Origin: Streptomyces triticisoli
Lineage (GTDB): Bacteria > Actinomycetota > Actinomycetes > Streptomycetales > Streptomycetaceae
Length of the DNA stretch: 64,000 nt
Assembly: GCF_003270085.1 (NCBI RefSeq)
Contig: NZ_QFDQ01000003.1
Coordinates: 1 to 64,000, forward strand
Direction: 5' to 3'
Part shown: positions 52,723 to 63,490 of the stretch, piece after piece
Numbering within the stretch: position 1 is the first letter of the stretch
Layout of the letters: each line of letters opens with the position of its first letter
Program-made: the position numbers and the translations under genes
The notes under the pieces: generated by a model
Database searches by the model: none
What the model was told of the DNA's origin: nothing
What the model saw: the letters and a program-made list of their open reading frames with translations, nothing else

Positions 52723-53787
52723 TCAGCCCGCCAGCCAGTCGTCCACCCCCGACAGCAGCTTCGCGCGGACGTCCTCCGGGGCCGCCGACGCGCGGATCGA
52801 CTGCCGGGCCAGTTCGGCCAGTTCGGCGTCCGTGAAGGCGTGGTGACGGCGGGCGATGTCGTACTGGGCCGCCAGGCGGGAGCCGAACAGCAGGGGGTCG
52901 TCGGCACCCAGGGCCATCGGGACGCCGGCCTCGAAGAGCGTGCGCAGGGGGACGTCCTCCGGCTTCTCGTACACGCCGAGGGCCACGTTCGACGCCGGGC
53001 ACACCTCGCAGGTCACGCCCCGATCGGCGAGGCGCCGCAGCAGGTGCGGGTCCTCCGCCGCGCGCACCCCGTGGCCCACCCGGTGGGCCTGCAGGTCGTC
53101 CAGGCAGTCGCGGACCGAGGCCGGGCCGGTGAGCTCGCCGCCGTGCGGGGCCGCGAACAGGCCACCGGCCCGCGCGATCGCGAACGCCCGGTCGAAGTCC
53201 CGCGCCATGCCCCGGCGTTCGTCGTTCGACAGTCCGAAGCCGATCACGCCGTGGTCCCGGTAGCGCACGGCCAGCCGGGCCAGCGTGCGGGCGTCCAGGG
53301 GGTGCTTCATACGGTTCGCGGCGACCAGCACCCGCATCCCCAGGCCCGTCTCGCGCGAGGCCGTCTCCACCGCGTCCAGGATGATCTCCAGCGCCGGGAT
53401 CAGCCCGCCCAGGCGCGGGGCGTACGAGGTCGGATCGACCTGGATCTCCAGCCAGCCCGAACCGTCCTTGACGTCCTCCTCGGCGGCCTCCCGCACCAGG
53501 CGCCGGATGTCCTCCGGCTCCCGCAGGCAGGAGCGCGCCGCGTCGTACAGCCGCTGGAAGCGGAACCAGCCCCGCTCGTCCGTCGCCCGCAGCTTCGGCG
53601 GCTCCCCGCTGACCAGGGCCTCCAGCAGCGTCTCGGGCAGTCGTACGCCGTACTTGTCGGCCAGCTCCAGCAGGGTGCTGGGCCGCATCGACCCGGTGAA
53701 GTGCAGGTGCAGATGGGCTTTCGGCAGCTCGGAGACATCACGTACACGCGGGGGGTTCGGGGGGTGCCCCCCTGAAGAGCTCAGCAT
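52723..53787 (-). CDS. add: Adenosine deaminase
   Basis: 354 residues from ATG 53787 (start uncertain; the frame reaches 53856). All metal and catalytic sites are visible: KAHLHLHFTGSM, AAPHGGELTG, QAHRVGHGVR and ALGADDPLLFG. Hydrolyses adenosine to inosine. A GTG at 53745 just before the first conserved strand (RDVSELPKAH) is another possible start. Convergent with the preceding gene, 10 bp between stops. Confidence 0.9.
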   Translation of the reverse strand: MLSSSGGHPPNPPRVRDVSELPKAHLHLHFTGSMRPSTLLELADKYGVRLPETLLEALVSGEPPKLRATDERGWFRFQRLYDAARSCLREPEDIRRLVREAAEEDVKDGSGWLEIQVDPTSYAPRLGGLIPALEIILDAVETASRETGLGMRVLVAANRMKHPLDARTLARLAVRYRDHGVIGFGLSNDERRGMARDFDRAFAIARAGGLFAAPHGGELTGPASVRDCLDDLQAHRVGHGVRAAEDPHLLRRLADRGVTCEVCPASNVALGVYEKPEDVPLRTLFEAGVPMALGADDPLLFGSRLAAQYDIARRHHAFTDAELAELARQSIRASAAPEDVRAKLLSGVDDWLAG

Positions 53788-53861
53788 TCCTGGATCGTGC
53801 CGCACGTCCCCCGCGTCCCGGTAGTCGTTTCCCCTTTCGTGGTCTTGCTCGCACAAACGAA

Positions 53862-53901
53862 GGGGTCCGCAGTCTGCTCATGTGAGCAGGCTGCGGACCC
53901 C
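53862..53901 (-). terminator. Terminator after the aspartate aminotransferase gene
   Basis: Nearly perfect 19-bp inverted repeat (53862-53880 with 53883-53901, one G-T pair), just past the stop of the minus-strand aminotransferase gene and before add. Confidence 0.8.
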
Positions 53902-53917
53902 GTGCGAAAAGCGGACC

Positions 53918-55144
<1,227 letters not shown>

Positions 55145-55452
55145 ACCGGCCATCGTTCCAGACCGGAAACGGCCGCGGCACTTCGGTTTCGCCCCCTGGA
55201 CCGCCCTGCTGCTCCGTGAGCCCGCGTCCGCGGTGACGGATGCGACCCGGAGACCGCGGCCGGGGGGCGGCGCGGCCGGTTTCCGGACGATCCGCCGCCG
55301 ATCTTCCGCCGGCGGAGCACCTTCGGACGCTTTCCGTTCGACGACCGGCGCCGGAGCACGTACACTCTCACCTCGTTGGCCTTCAGCGGTCGCCGCCGTA
55401 CCTGGTGCACATCGAGCATCCGGTCGGATGCGGTACGTTGGGGGGCACACAA

Positions 55453-55525
55453 AGGGTCGTAGCTCAATTGGTAGAGCACTGGTCTCCAAAACCAGCGGTT
55501 GGGGGTTCGAGTCCCTCCGGCCCTG
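55453..55525 (+). tRNA. tRNA-Trp (CCA)
   Basis: 73 nt, acceptor AGGGTCG/CGGCCCT, D-arm tagctcaattggtagagca, anticodon CCA at 55486-55488, T-arm ttcgagtcc. Immediately upstream of secE, the usual order. Confidence 0.95.
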
Positions 55526-55632
55526 CTACACACTCCATCGCCAGGATGTGTGCGCATGTACGTACAGCAATGCACCGCCGTGCGGCTCGACCGGGCGCGG
55601 CACGGCCACGACCCGGAATCAGGTGAGGACGA

Positions 55633-55920
55633 ATGACGGACGCCGTGGGCTCCCTCGACACGCCTGATGCCCAGGACGAAGTTGCGGAGTCGAAGAAGAA
55701 GCCCCGCAGGGGCGGCAAGCGCGCCAAGAAGGGCCCGCTGAAGCGCCTCGCGCTCTTCTACCGCCAGATCATCGCGGAACTCCGCAAGGTCGTCTGGCCC
55801 ACTCGCAACCAGCTGACGACGTACACCACCGTGGTGATTATCTTCGTCGTCATCATGATCGGCCTGGTGACCGTGATTGACTATGGGCTCGACCACGCGG
55901 CCAAGTACGTCTTCGGCTGA
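55633..55920 (+). CDS. secE: Preprotein translocase subunit SecE
   Basis: 95 residues: a basic N-terminus ([14 protein letters not shown]), the amphipathic helix [20 protein letters not shown] with the SecE signature, and one C-terminal membrane segment. ATG 55633 after aggtgaggacga. Confidence 0.95.
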   Translation: MTDAVGSLDTPDAQDEVAESKKKPRRGGKRAKKGPLKRLALFYRQIIAELRKVVWPTRNQLTTYTTVVIIFVVIMIGLVTVIDYGLDHAAKYVFG

Positions 55921-55927
55921 GCCAAGA

Positions 55928-55962
55928 GCGAAGGGCGCCGCGGTACCCGGCGCCCCTTTCGC
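55928..55962 (+). terminator. Hairpin between secE and nusG
   Basis: Imperfect stem (gcgaagggcgccg with cggcgcccctttcgc, two bulges) ending in ccccttt. Could reduce read-through into nusG. Its strength is uncertain. Confidence 0.55.
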
Positions 55963-56000
55963 ATGTTCCACCCCTATGTATCCAGGAAGAAGCAGCCACC

Positions 56001-56819
56001 GTGTCTGACCCGAACCTGAACGACGCCATCGAGCCGACCGAGTCCGTGGATGACGAGCTCGACACCGTCGAGGGTGCGGACGAGGTCGACGAGGCCGAGG
56101 CTGACGAGACCGCCGCGGGCGAACCGGCCGAGGAGGCCGCCGTCCGCGTCGAGGACGAGGCACCCGAGGGAGGGGCCGTCGAGGAGGAGCCGGAGGCCGA
56201 GGTGGACCCGGTCACCAAGCTCCGCGAGGAACTGCGCACGCTGCCCGGCGAGTGGTACGTCATCCACACCTACGCCGGCTACGAGAAGCGCGTGAAGGCC
56301 AACCTGGAGCAGCGCGCCGTCTCGCTGAACGTCGAGGACCTCGTCTACCAGGCCGAGGTTCCCGAGGAGGAGATCGTCCAGATCAAGAACGGCGAGCGCA
56401 AGACGGTCCGGCAGAACAAGCTGCCCGGCTACGTGCTCGTCCGGATGGATCTGACGGACCAGTCCTGGGGCGCCGTCCGCCACACCCCGGGCGTCACCGG
56501 CTTCGTGGGGGACGCCTTCAACCCGTACCCGCTGACGCTCGACGAGATCGTGAAGATGCTCGCCCCGGAGGCCGAGGAGAAGGCCGCCCGCGAGGCCGCC
56601 GAGGCCGAGGGCAAGCCGGCCCCGCAGCGCAAGGTCGAGGTCCAGGTGCTGGACTTCGAGGTCGGCGACTCGGTCACCGTCACCGACGGCCCGTTCGCCA
56701 CGCTGCAGGCGACGATCAACGAGATCAACCCCGACTCGAAGAAGGTCAAGGGCCTGGTGGAGATCTTCGGCCGCGAGACGCCGGTCGAGCTCTCCTTCGA
56801 CCAGATCCAGAAGAACTGA
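56001..56819 (+). CDS. nusG: Transcription termination/antitermination factor NusG
   Basis: 272 residues from GTG 56001. An acidic N-terminal extension of about 75 residues (E/D/A-rich) precedes the NGN domain ([20 protein letters not shown]), followed by a linker of about 35 residues rich in A/E and the KOW domain ([20 protein letters not shown]). The extension is standard in actinobacteria. Stops 30 bp before a hairpin. Confidence 0.95.
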   Translation: MSDPNLNDAIEPTESVDDELDTVEGADEVDEAEADETAAGEPAEEAAVRVEDEAPEGGAVEEEPEAEVDPVTKLREELRTLPGEWYVIHTYAGYEKRVKANLEQRAVSLNVEDLVYQAEVPEEEIVQIKNGERKTVRQNKLPGYVLVRMDLTDQSWGAVRHTPGVTGFVGDAFNPYPLTLDEIVKMLAPEAEEKAAREAAEAEGKPAPQRKVEVQVLDFEVGDSVTVTDGPFATLQATINEINPDSKKVKGLVEIFGRETPVELSFDQIQKN

Positions 56820-56849
56820 CCCTGACCACGAGCCGAAGAAGCTGAAGAC

Positions 56850-56880
56850 GCCCCTGCCGGAGGTTTCCGCCAGCAGGGGC
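56850..56880 (+). terminator. Hairpin after nusG
   Basis: gcccctgc (56850-56857) pairs with gcaggggc (56873-56880) with an inner cgg/ccg; marks the end of the secE-nusG transcript. Confidence 0.7.
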
Positions 56881-56888
56881 GTTGTGCG

Positions 56889-56936
56889 TGCGGCTGCGGC
56901 TGCGGCTGCGGCTGCGGCTGCGGCTGCGGCTGCGGT
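56889..56936. repeat. Hexanucleotide microsatellite (TGCGGC)
   Basis: Seven perfect TGCGGC units and a near-perfect eighth, directly after the nusG hairpin. Not in a recognised gene. Confidence 0.95.
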
Positions 56937-56974
56937 GCCTGGGGCCGCTGTGCGTATCGGCAGGGTGCCGGGGA

Positions 56975-57880
56975 TCAGTTGAAGCAGCCGGGGACGGTGG
57001 TGGGGCTGGTGCGGCAGTTGTTCGGGGTGTTGGCGGCGACCACGGTGGTCCGCAGGGTCACGGTGCCCTGGTTGTTGTAGATGCCGCCGGGGTTGTCGTC
57101 GTCGGCGTGGTTGTGGCTGATCCTGCTGAAGGACACCGTGGTGGTGCCGCCGGGGGCGCTGGGTACGCCGTTGGCGATGCCGCCGCCGGTCTGCGCGGTG
57201 TTGTCGGCGATGTTGCTGGCGGTGACGGTCAGTGTCCCGATGTTGGCGATGCCGCCGCCCGCGCCGTCGGCTGTGTTCCTGCTGATCTGCGAGGCTTTGA
57301 CGGTCAGCGTGCCGTCGTTGACGAGACCGCCGCCGTTCCGGGTCGCGGAGTTGCCCCGGACGACGGTTCCGGTCAGGTGGGCCTGAGAACCGTTGAACAC
57401 GCTGATGCCGCCGCCGAAGTCGGCGTGGTTGTCCTTGATCACGCTGCCGGTGACGGTCAGGGTGCCGTTGCCGGTGACGACGATCCCGCCGCCGGCGCCT
57501 GTCACGAGGGGACTGCCGGTGGCGTCGCCGTCGGCGATGACGGCCGATCGCAGCGTCAGGTTGCCGCCGTCGACGGTGAGGATGCGGAACGACCCCGATG
57601 TGCGGGTGAGGGTCGCGCTGTTGCCGTTGATGGTGATCGGCGTGGTGATGGCCGGCAGTTCGGTGGTCAACTGGTACGGGCAGTTGCGTGCCAGGTTGAG
57701 GGTGTTGCTGTCCGGGCTGGCGTTGGCCGTGTCGATGGCATCGCGCAGGGCGGTCTGGCTGCACGCCACGTTCTGGGCTGTGGCCGAGGCGGAGGAGGCC
57801 GGCGCGGTGGAGGCCAGCGTGGCGAGCGTGCTTATGCAGAGGACCTGGGTGGTGCGGACGAAAAACCCACGGGTGAACAT
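56975..57880 (-). CDS. Secreted right-handed beta-helix protein
   Basis: 301 residues. Signal peptide (MFTRGFFVRTTQVLC..., cut near residue 35 after SASA), then a repetitive beta-helix with recurring GGGI and GGGL turns (GAGGGIVVTGNGTLTVTGS, GNSATRNGGGLVNDGTLTVK, GAGGGIANIGTLTVTASNIA). No catalytic pectate-lyase or glycosidase residues stand out; a surface or adhesive role is possible. It lies on the minus strand between nusG and rplK, where most actinobacteria have no gene. Confidence 0.85.
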   Translation of the reverse strand: MFTRGFFVRTTQVLCISTLATLASTAPASSASATAQNVACSQTALRDAIDTANASPDSNTLNLARNCPYQLTTELPAITTPITINGNSATLTRTSGSFRILTVDGGNLTLRSAVIADGDATGSPLVTGAGGGIVVTGNGTLTVTGSVIKDNHADFGGGISVFNGSQAHLTGTVVRGNSATRNGGGLVNDGTLTVKASQISRNTADGAGGGIANIGTLTVTASNIADNTAQTGGGIANGVPSAPGGTTTVSFSRISHNHADDDNPGGIYNNQGTVTLRTTVVAANTPNNCRTSPTTVPGCFN

Positions 57881-58238
57881 GTCGCTCCTTCTGAAATCGC
57901 GCCCGCCGCGGGCGCGCGACGGTTCGGAAGGGCCGTGGGCGCCGCGGGCAGGGGTGCTGTCAGCGAAGGAAATCCCCGTCGAGTCACCTGTTTTCTCCGT
58001 GTGTCGCCTGATTTAAGCCCGATGGTCCTCCGTGATGCGCCCGATGGCCGAATCGGGCCGAGGGGCGCGCGGCCGCACGGGGGATGCCCCCGCGAGCTGC
58101 TTGACCTCGGCGATTTCAGGTCCCGAGGGGGCAGGGGCTATCGTGGTGCGGTATGCCATCTGCGGGATCGTGCATCCGAATAGGGCAGGTCCAAGGCGCG
58201 GATGGTACTCAACCTCTCAGCAAGGACCCGGAGAGAGC
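57881..58238. other. Intergenic region before rplK
   Basis: 358 bp between the start of the beta-helix gene (minus strand) and rplK. It should hold both promoters. No convincing -35/-10 pair with proper spacing was found for rplK; a TTGACC near 58101 and a TATCGT near 58140 are too far apart. No open gene is visible. Confidence 0.5.
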
Positions 58239-58673
58239 ATGCCTCCCAAGAAGAAGAAGGTCACGGGGCTCATCAAGCTCCAGATCCAGGCCGGTGCAGC
58301 CAACCCGGCTCCGCCGGTCGGCCCCGCGCTGGGTCAGCACGGCGTCAACATCATGGAGTTCTGCAAGGCCTACAACGCCGCGACCGAGTCGCAGCGCGGC
58401 TGGGTCATCCCGGTGGAGATCACGGTCTACGAGGACCGTTCCTTCACCTTCGTCACCAAGACTCCGCCGGCCGCCAAGATGATCCTCAAGGCCGCGGGCG
58501 TGGAGAAGGGCTCCGGCGAGCCGCACAAGACCAAGGTCGCCAAGATCACCCAGGCGCAGGTCCGCGAGATCGCCCAGACCAAGCTGCCCGACCTCAACGC
58601 CAACGACCTGGACGCCGCCGAGAAGATCATCGCCGGCACCGCCCGTTCCATGGGCGTCACCGTCGAGGGCTGA
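58239..58673 (+). CDS. rplK: 50S ribosomal protein L11
   Basis: 144 residues from ATG 58239 (ggagaga upstream; the open frame to 58032 is not protein-like). [20 protein letters not shown] start, then [19 protein letters not shown] and the proline-rich linker. Binds the GTPase-centre rRNA, target of thiostrepton, and is needed for RelA activation. rplA follows 99 bp downstream. Confidence 0.96.
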   Translation: MPPKKKKVTGLIKLQIQAGAANPAPPVGPALGQHGVNIMEFCKAYNAATESQRGWVIPVEITVYEDRSFTFVTKTPPAAKMILKAAGVEKGSGEPHKTKVAKITQAQVREIAQTKLPDLNANDLDAAEKIIAGTARSMGVTVEG

Positions 58674-58772
58674 ACCCCAGCACCGTAGTACTCATGCGGC
58701 CGTGGAAGGCCGCACGTGGCAGGGCCTGCTCGGCCCGTACCACGACTCCTTTCAGAACACTCAGGAGCAGTT

Positions 58773-59498
58773 GTGAGCAAGCGCAGCAAGGCCCTTCGCG
58801 CTGCGGACGCCAAGGTCGACCGGGAGAAGCTGTACGCCCCGCTCGATGCCGTCCGTCTCGCCAAGGAGACCTCCACGACCAAGTTCGACGGCACTGTCGA
58901 GGTCGCCTTCCGTCTGGGTGTCGACCCGCGCAAGGCCGACCAGATGGTCCGTGGCACCGTGAACCTTCCGCACGGCACCGGCAAGACCGCCCGGGTCCTG
59001 GTCTTCGCGACCGGTGACCGTGCCGAGGCCGCGCGTGCCGCGGGTGCCGACATCGTCGGCGCCGACGAGCTGATCGACGAGGTGTCGAAGGGCCGTCTGG
59101 ACTTCGACGCCGTCGTCGCCACCCCGGACCTCATGGGCAAGGTCGGCCGCCTCGGCCGCGTCCTCGGCCCGCGTGGTCTGATGCCGAACCCGAAGACCGG
59201 CACGGTCACCCCGGACACCGCCAAGGCCGTGTCCGACATCAAGGGCGGCAAGATCGAGTTCCGCGTCGACAAGCACTCGAACCTGCACTTCATCATCGGC
59301 AAGACCTCGTTCGACGAGACCAAGCTGGTGGAGAACTACGGCGCCGCGCTGGACGAGATCCTCCGTCTGAAGCCGTCCGCCGCCAAGGGTCGCTACATCA
59401 AGAAGGCCGCCATCACCACCACGATGGGCCCCGGTATCCCGGTCGACCCGAACCGCACCCGCAACCTCCTCGCCGAGGAGGACCCGGCCGCGGTCTGA
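58773..59498 (+). CDS. rplA: 50S ribosomal protein L1
   Basis: 241 residues from GTG 58773 with caggagc upstream. L1 signature around [20 protein letters not shown] and the [13 protein letters not shown] region. Forms the L1 stalk; in many bacteria it represses its own operon. Terminator immediately after. Confidence 0.96.
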   Translation: MSKRSKALRAADAKVDREKLYAPLDAVRLAKETSTTKFDGTVEVAFRLGVDPRKADQMVRGTVNLPHGTGKTARVLVFATGDRAEAARAAGADIVGADELIDEVSKGRLDFDAVVATPDLMGKVGRLGRVLGPRGLMPNPKTGTVTPDTAKAVSDIKGGKIEFRVDKHSNLHFIIGKTSFDETKLVENYGAALDEILRLKPSAAKGRYIKKAAITTTMGPGIPVDPNRTRNLLAEEDPAAV

Positions 59499-59523
59499 GC
59501 CCGACGGCTCACCTCAACCGGTC

Positions 59524-59563
59524 ACGGGCCCCGCACCTGCTCAGGTGCGGGGCCCGTCCCCTT
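59524..59563 (+). terminator. Terminator after rplK-rplA
   Basis: Perfect 15-bp stem (59524-59538 with 59543-59557), 4-base loop, followed by ccccttt. Confidence 0.9.
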
Positions 59564-59636
59564 TCCGGCCCGCGGTCCGGTGGTCTGCGCTACGGTGCGG
59601 ACACGGGATACGCACGCGAGGAGCGAGGGCGCAGGG

Positions 59637-60590
59637 GTGGGACCGGGACCGACGACGATCACGTCCGTGCGCCGTGGGAGCCTCGCCCTGGCGGTGGCGG
59701 CCGCGCTGACCGCGGGCTCCGCCTGCACCACCGCCGGTTCCTCCGCCTACCCGGCCTCCTCCGGCCCTTCCGGCAGCGGTGGTGTGGCGGCGGACGACCC
59801 CGGCGAGCGCCGGGAGGCCGGGGCGGGCACCGCTTCCGCCGCGGCGCTGCGGTCCGCCGAGCGCGCCACCTCGGCCGCCGACTCCGCCCGGGTGGAGTCC
59901 AGTACGACCATGGGCGCGATGATGTCCATGAAGGCCACCGGCGCCCTCTCCTGGGGCGACGGACTCACCGGCACCCTCACCCTCACCTACACCGGTGGCA
60001 CCGTGGCCGAGGCCATGCGCCGGCTCGGCAGCACCACGATGGAGGCCCGGTACCTGCCCGACGCCTACTACGCCCGCATGGGGGACGCCTTCGCCGCGCA
60101 GGCGGGCGGCCGCCACTGGCTCCGGTACGTGTACCAGGACCTGGAGCACCTCGCCGACGGCTCGGGTGCCCAACTCGGCGACCAGATGCGCGACACCGCG
60201 CCCCACCAGTCCGTGAAGCTGCTGCTGGCCTGCGGTGACGCCAGGAAGGTCGGCGAGGAATGGGTGCGGGGCGACCGCACCACGCACTACACGGGCACGG
60301 TGGACGTGGCCGGACTGGCCACACGCGACTCCGGGCTCGACGAGGACCAGGTCGCGGACCTCAAGGAGCGGCTCACCCGGGCCGGTGTCACCACCCAGAC
60401 CGTGGACATCTGGGTCGACGACCGGGACCTGCTGGTCAAGAAGGTGGAGAGGGCGCAGACGGCATCGGGTGAGCTGACCCAGACCGCGTACTACTCCGAC
60501 TACGGCGTGAAGGTGTCGGCCGAGGTTCCCCCCGCCGGGGACACCAAGGACTTCAAGGAACTGGTGGGCGGCCACGGAAGCCTCTCCTGA
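59637..60590 (+). CDS. Lipoprotein with LppX/LprG-like domain, first copy
   Basis: 317 residues from GTG 59637 (cgaggagcgaggg upstream). Lipoprotein signal with Cys near residue 30 (LTAGSACTT; the lipobox is imperfect, with Gly at -3). The body has a DUF/LppX-like lipid-binding pattern ([32 protein letters not shown]-like [32 protein letters not shown]). Related to the following gene. Both lie between rplA and rplJ. Role unknown. Confidence 0.8.
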   Translation: MGPGPTTITSVRRGSLALAVAAALTAGSACTTAGSSAYPASSGPSGSGGVAADDPGERREAGAGTASAAALRSAERATSAADSARVESSTTMGAMMSMKATGALSWGDGLTGTLTLTYTGGTVAEAMRRLGSTTMEARYLPDAYYARMGDAFAAQAGGRHWLRYVYQDLEHLADGSGAQLGDQMRDTAPHQSVKLLLACGDARKVGEEWVRGDRTTHYTGTVDVAGLATRDSGLDEDQVADLKERLTRAGVTTQTVDIWVDDRDLLVKKVERAQTASGELTQTAYYSDYGVKVSAEVPPAGDTKDFKELVGGHGSLS

Positions 60591-60708
60591 GCGCAGGTTC
60601 GGCCCCACGAAATTCGAACGACTCTGTCATACCGGTGGGATAGGCTCCAGTCCCTGTTGTGCTTCAGTTCTGTGTTCCTCGGGGGGATCGATGACTTGGG
60701 GGGATTCG

Positions 60709-61542
60709 ATGAGAACGTCCGTACCTGCCGCCGGACTTGCCGCACTTCTTCTCGCCGCGGGCGCGGTCGGCTGCTCGAAGGGCTCGGGTGAGGAGTCGCC
60801 CGCCATGTCGCCGGCCGCGGCCGTGGCCAAGGCGGCGAAGAACACCGAGGACATCTCGTCCTTCCGCTACACGATGACCGGCAAGGTCCCCGAGGAGGGC
60901 CGGATCAAGGCCGAGGCCTCGATGCGGGTCAAGCCTGATGTCGCCATGAGCATGAAGATGACGGCGCTCGACCGGGGTGCCGACGGCTCCGCCGAGATCC
61001 GGCTCGTGGACAAGGTCATGTACATCGGCAGCGCCGAGATGGCCAAGGAGATGGACGGCAAGAGCTGGATGAAGTTCGACCTGGCCGCGCTCGGCTCCGA
61101 CCAGGAGCTGAACGAGCTGGGCGCCGCGAGCCAGGCCGAGCAGAACCCGGCGACCGAGTCCACGTTCCTCACCGGTGCCAAGGACGTGAAGAAGGTCGGC
61201 ACCGAGAAGATAGACGGGGTCGAGACCACCCGCTACACGGGCACCATCACCCTCGACGACCTGCGCGCCTCCCTCAAGGAGAAGGATGCCAAGGCCGCCG
61301 AGCGCGGCGAGAAGAGCATCAAGCAGTACGAGACGATGGGCGTCGAGAAGCTCACGATGGACATGTGGATCGACGGCGAGGACCACACCAAGCAGTTCCG
61401 GATGCGCGGCGACACCGACAAGGGCCCGCTGGACATGACCATCAAGTTCCTCGACTTCAACCAGCCGGTGACGGTCGAGGCCCCGCCGGCCAAGGACACC
61501 GTCGACCTGGCCGAGATGATGAAGGGCAGCGAGGAGGGCTGA
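60709..61542 (+). CDS. Lipoprotein with LppX/LprG-like domain, second copy
   Basis: 277 residues from ATG 60709; an alternative ATG at 60691 is preceded by the same ggggggat sequence, so the start is uncertain by six codons. Lipobox GAVGCSKG. Body: [40 protein letters not shown] and [19 protein letters not shown], the same plan as the preceding gene. Probably a surface lipid-binding or sensing protein. Confidence 0.82.
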   Translation: MRTSVPAAGLAALLLAAGAVGCSKGSGEESPAMSPAAAVAKAAKNTEDISSFRYTMTGKVPEEGRIKAEASMRVKPDVAMSMKMTALDRGADGSAEIRLVDKVMYIGSAEMAKEMDGKSWMKFDLAALGSDQELNELGAASQAEQNPATESTFLTGAKDVKKVGTEKIDGVETTRYTGTITLDDLRASLKEKDAKAAERGEKSIKQYETMGVEKLTMDMWIDGEDHTKQFRMRGDTDKGPLDMTIKFLDFNQPVTVEAPPAKDTVDLAEMMKGSEEG

Positions 61543-61599
61543 CCCCCCTCGCCGGCTCCGGGAACGGATTTGCCTCACGGCGATCCGTTCCCGTACTCT

Positions 61600-61800
61600 C
61601 CTACAGAAGCCAAAGACCGCTGGTCGTTACCGTGCGCTCGTATGAGAGTGCGGTGGCCGAAGGATCCGCTGAACTGCGGACGACCCGCGCAGGTGACAGT
61701 GGAAGAACTCCCGGAGTGCGCGCGATCGTGTCGTGTGCGGCCGGTCGAGTCCGCCCCGTGCGCCTGCGCCGGGGCGTTTCGTTTTCCCAGTCCTCCTTCG
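61600..61800 (+). promoter_or_regulatory. rplJ-rplL leader with an attenuator hairpin
   Basis: The 300-bp gap before rplJ. The stretch ctgaactgcggacgac...gcgcaggtgac (about 61670-61697) resembles the L10-binding leader of bacterial rplJ. Downstream, CGCCCCG (61752-61758) pairs with CGGGGCG (61770-61776) and is followed by tttcgtttt, an intrinsic terminator about 60 bp before rplJ. Together they suggest attenuation and L10 autoregulation; the match to the leader class is from memory. Confidence 0.6.
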
Positions 61801-61842
61801 GGTCCGCGCGGTCCGAATCACCCGGAAGGAGGCCGAGGCTCT

Positions 61843-62373
61843 ATGGCGAGGCCCGACAAGGCTGCCACGGTTGCGGAGCTGACGGACAAGTTCCGCAGCT
61901 CCAACGCCGCCGTGCTGACCGAGTACCGCGGTCTCACCGTGGCGCAGCTCAAGACGCTGCGCCGTTCTCTCGGTGAGAACGCCCAGTACGCCGTGGTGAA
62001 GAACACGCTGACCAAGATTGCGGCCAACGAGGCCGGAATCACGCTGGACGAACAGCTCTTCGCTGGTCCTACGGCGGTCGCCTTCGTCACCGGTGACCCG
62101 GTGGAGTCGGCGAAGGGTCTCCGTGACTTCGCCAAGGAGAACCCGAATCTCGTCATCAAGGGCGGTGTCCTTGACGGCAAGGCGCTGTCCGCCGACGAGA
62201 TCAAGAAGCTTGCGGACCTGGAGTCCCGCGAGGTTCTGCTCAGCAAGCTGGCCGGTGCCTTCAAGGCGAAGCAGTCCCAGGCTGCCTCCGTCTTCCAGGC
62301 GCTGCCGTCGAAGCTCGTCCGCACCGTGGACGCGCTGCGCGCCAAGCAGGCCGAGCAGGGCGGTGCCGAGTAA
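61843..62373 (+). CDS. rplJ: 50S ribosomal protein L10
   Basis: 176 residues from ATG 61843, preceded by gaaggagg. [20 protein letters not shown] and [19 protein letters not shown] are typical; the C-terminal helix (about 125-176) carries the L7/L12 dimers. Stalk base protein; autoregulates its own operon in other bacteria. Confidence 0.96.
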   Translation: MARPDKAATVAELTDKFRSSNAAVLTEYRGLTVAQLKTLRRSLGENAQYAVVKNTLTKIAANEAGITLDEQLFAGPTAVAFVTGDPVESAKGLRDFAKENPNLVIKGGVLDGKALSADEIKKLADLESREVLLSKLAGAFKAKQSQAASVFQALPSKLVRTVDALRAKQAEQGGAE

Positions 62374-62490
62374 CTCGGCTCGCTTCGTGATCCTCGCCGC
62401 CCCGTGGGCGAGGGTCGACGCGGGCCCGACGTACGCCCGCCTTACCCCGTACATCCGGCACCTGCCGATTTGAATGGAAGGACCGCCATC

Positions 62491-62880
62491 ATGGCGAAGC
62501 TCAGCCAGGAAGACCTGCTCGCGCAGTTCGAGGAGATGACCCTCATCGAGCTCTCCGAGTTCGTGAAGGCCTTCGAGGAGAAGTTCGACGTCACCGCCGC
62601 CGCGGCCGCCCCGGTCATGATGGCCGGTCCGGGCCAGGCTGCCCCGGGCGCCCCCGCCGAGGAGGAGAAGGACGAGTTCGACGTCATCCTCACCGGTGCC
62701 GGCGACAAGAAGATCCAGGTCATCAAGGTCGTGCGTGAGCTGACCTCCCTGGGCCTGAAGGAGGCCAAGGACCTGGTCGACGGTGCGCCGAAGCCCGTCG
62801 TCGAGAAGGTCAACAAGGAGGCCGCGGACAAGGCCAAGGAGGCCCTCGAGGGCGCCGGCGCCTCCGTCGAGGTCAAGTAA
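62491..62880 (+). CDS. rplL: 50S ribosomal protein L7/L12
   Basis: 129 residues. N-terminal dimerisation helix region ([20 protein letters not shown]), alanine hinge, and the C-terminal domain with [23 protein letters not shown] 62491 preceded by ggaagga. Followed by a hairpin and then a long leader of rpoB. Confidence 0.96.
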   Translation: MAKLSQEDLLAQFEEMTLIELSEFVKAFEEKFDVTAAAAAPVMMAGPGQAAPGAPAEEEKDEFDVILTGAGDKKIQVIKVVRELTSLGLKEAKDLVDGAPKPVVEKVNKEAADKAKEALEGAGASVEVK

Positions 62881-62950
62881 GACCTTCACGGGTCCGTCAG
62901 GGACTCCCGCGCGCTGACAGCAGTCCCGTAGGGCTGTAACGCGAACGCAC

Positions 62951-62990
62951 CGAGGAGCGATCATCCATCCGGGTGGTCGCTCCTCGGCGT
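62951..62990 (+). terminator. Terminator after rplL
   Basis: cgaggagcga (62951-62960) pairs with tcgctcctcg (62977-62986) and the stem continues inward by wobble pairs, followed by cgttt. In Streptomyces the rplJL-rpoBC region is known to be partly read through. Confidence 0.8.
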
Positions 62991-63490
62991 TTGCCGGGGG
63001 CGGCGCAGGGTGCCTTGCACCCGCGGCCGGGAGGGGTATGGTGATCTTCGTCGTGCCTCGACAGGTCCCGGCGACAGGCCGCAAGTGACGAGGGCAGCAT
63101 CCGGTTTTGGCATGGGGGGCCTTGACGAACTGCACGCAGCGCGCAATTCTCAGGACGCGTCGTCACAAGGATCCGAATCCGAGGCATGGATCGACGACGA
63201 AGAGGGCAGTATCAGGGTGCGTTGAGGGCAGGCATGCCGCAGGCGTTGACAACTACGAGGGTCTCGAAAAACCCGTACTGGACATCAGTGGGCCAAGTGG
63301 CTACACTGACCCTTTGCGCTGCCTGTTAGCTGCCCCCTGCCCGTCACCAGGGGCATTCCCTCGCCTCAGCAATGACGACCGGACTCTCACTGACCTGGCA
63401 TTTCGGCCGGAATCAGGATGACCTGTCGGCACGCGGCGGCGGGGGGCCGGTACGCGCGTAGTGAGTCCGAGCCCTCGGAAGGACCCCCTC
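62991..63490. other. rplL-rpoB intergenic region
   Basis: About 500 bp without a gene. It holds the candidate rpoB promoter at 63279-63307 and a long transcribed leader of about 175 nt. No other structure with strong support was found. Confidence 0.7.
63279..63307 (+). promoter_or_regulatory. Candidate rpoB promoter
   Basis: TGGACA (63279-63284), a 17-base spacer, TACACT (63302-63307). A close fit to the Streptomyces housekeeping sigma HrdB consensus. It would place the start near 63314, with a leader of about 175 nt before the TTG start of rpoB. Confidence 0.65.

Noticed and set aside
56889-56936. Possible CRISPR-like or coding repeat
   Set aside because: Units are 6 bp with no spacers; it is a simple microsatellite. 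No cas genes are present in the window.
63246-63251. TTGACA upstream of rpoB as a -35 box
   Set aside because: No TAnnnT box at 16-19 bases downstream; the TGGACA/TACACT pair fits better.
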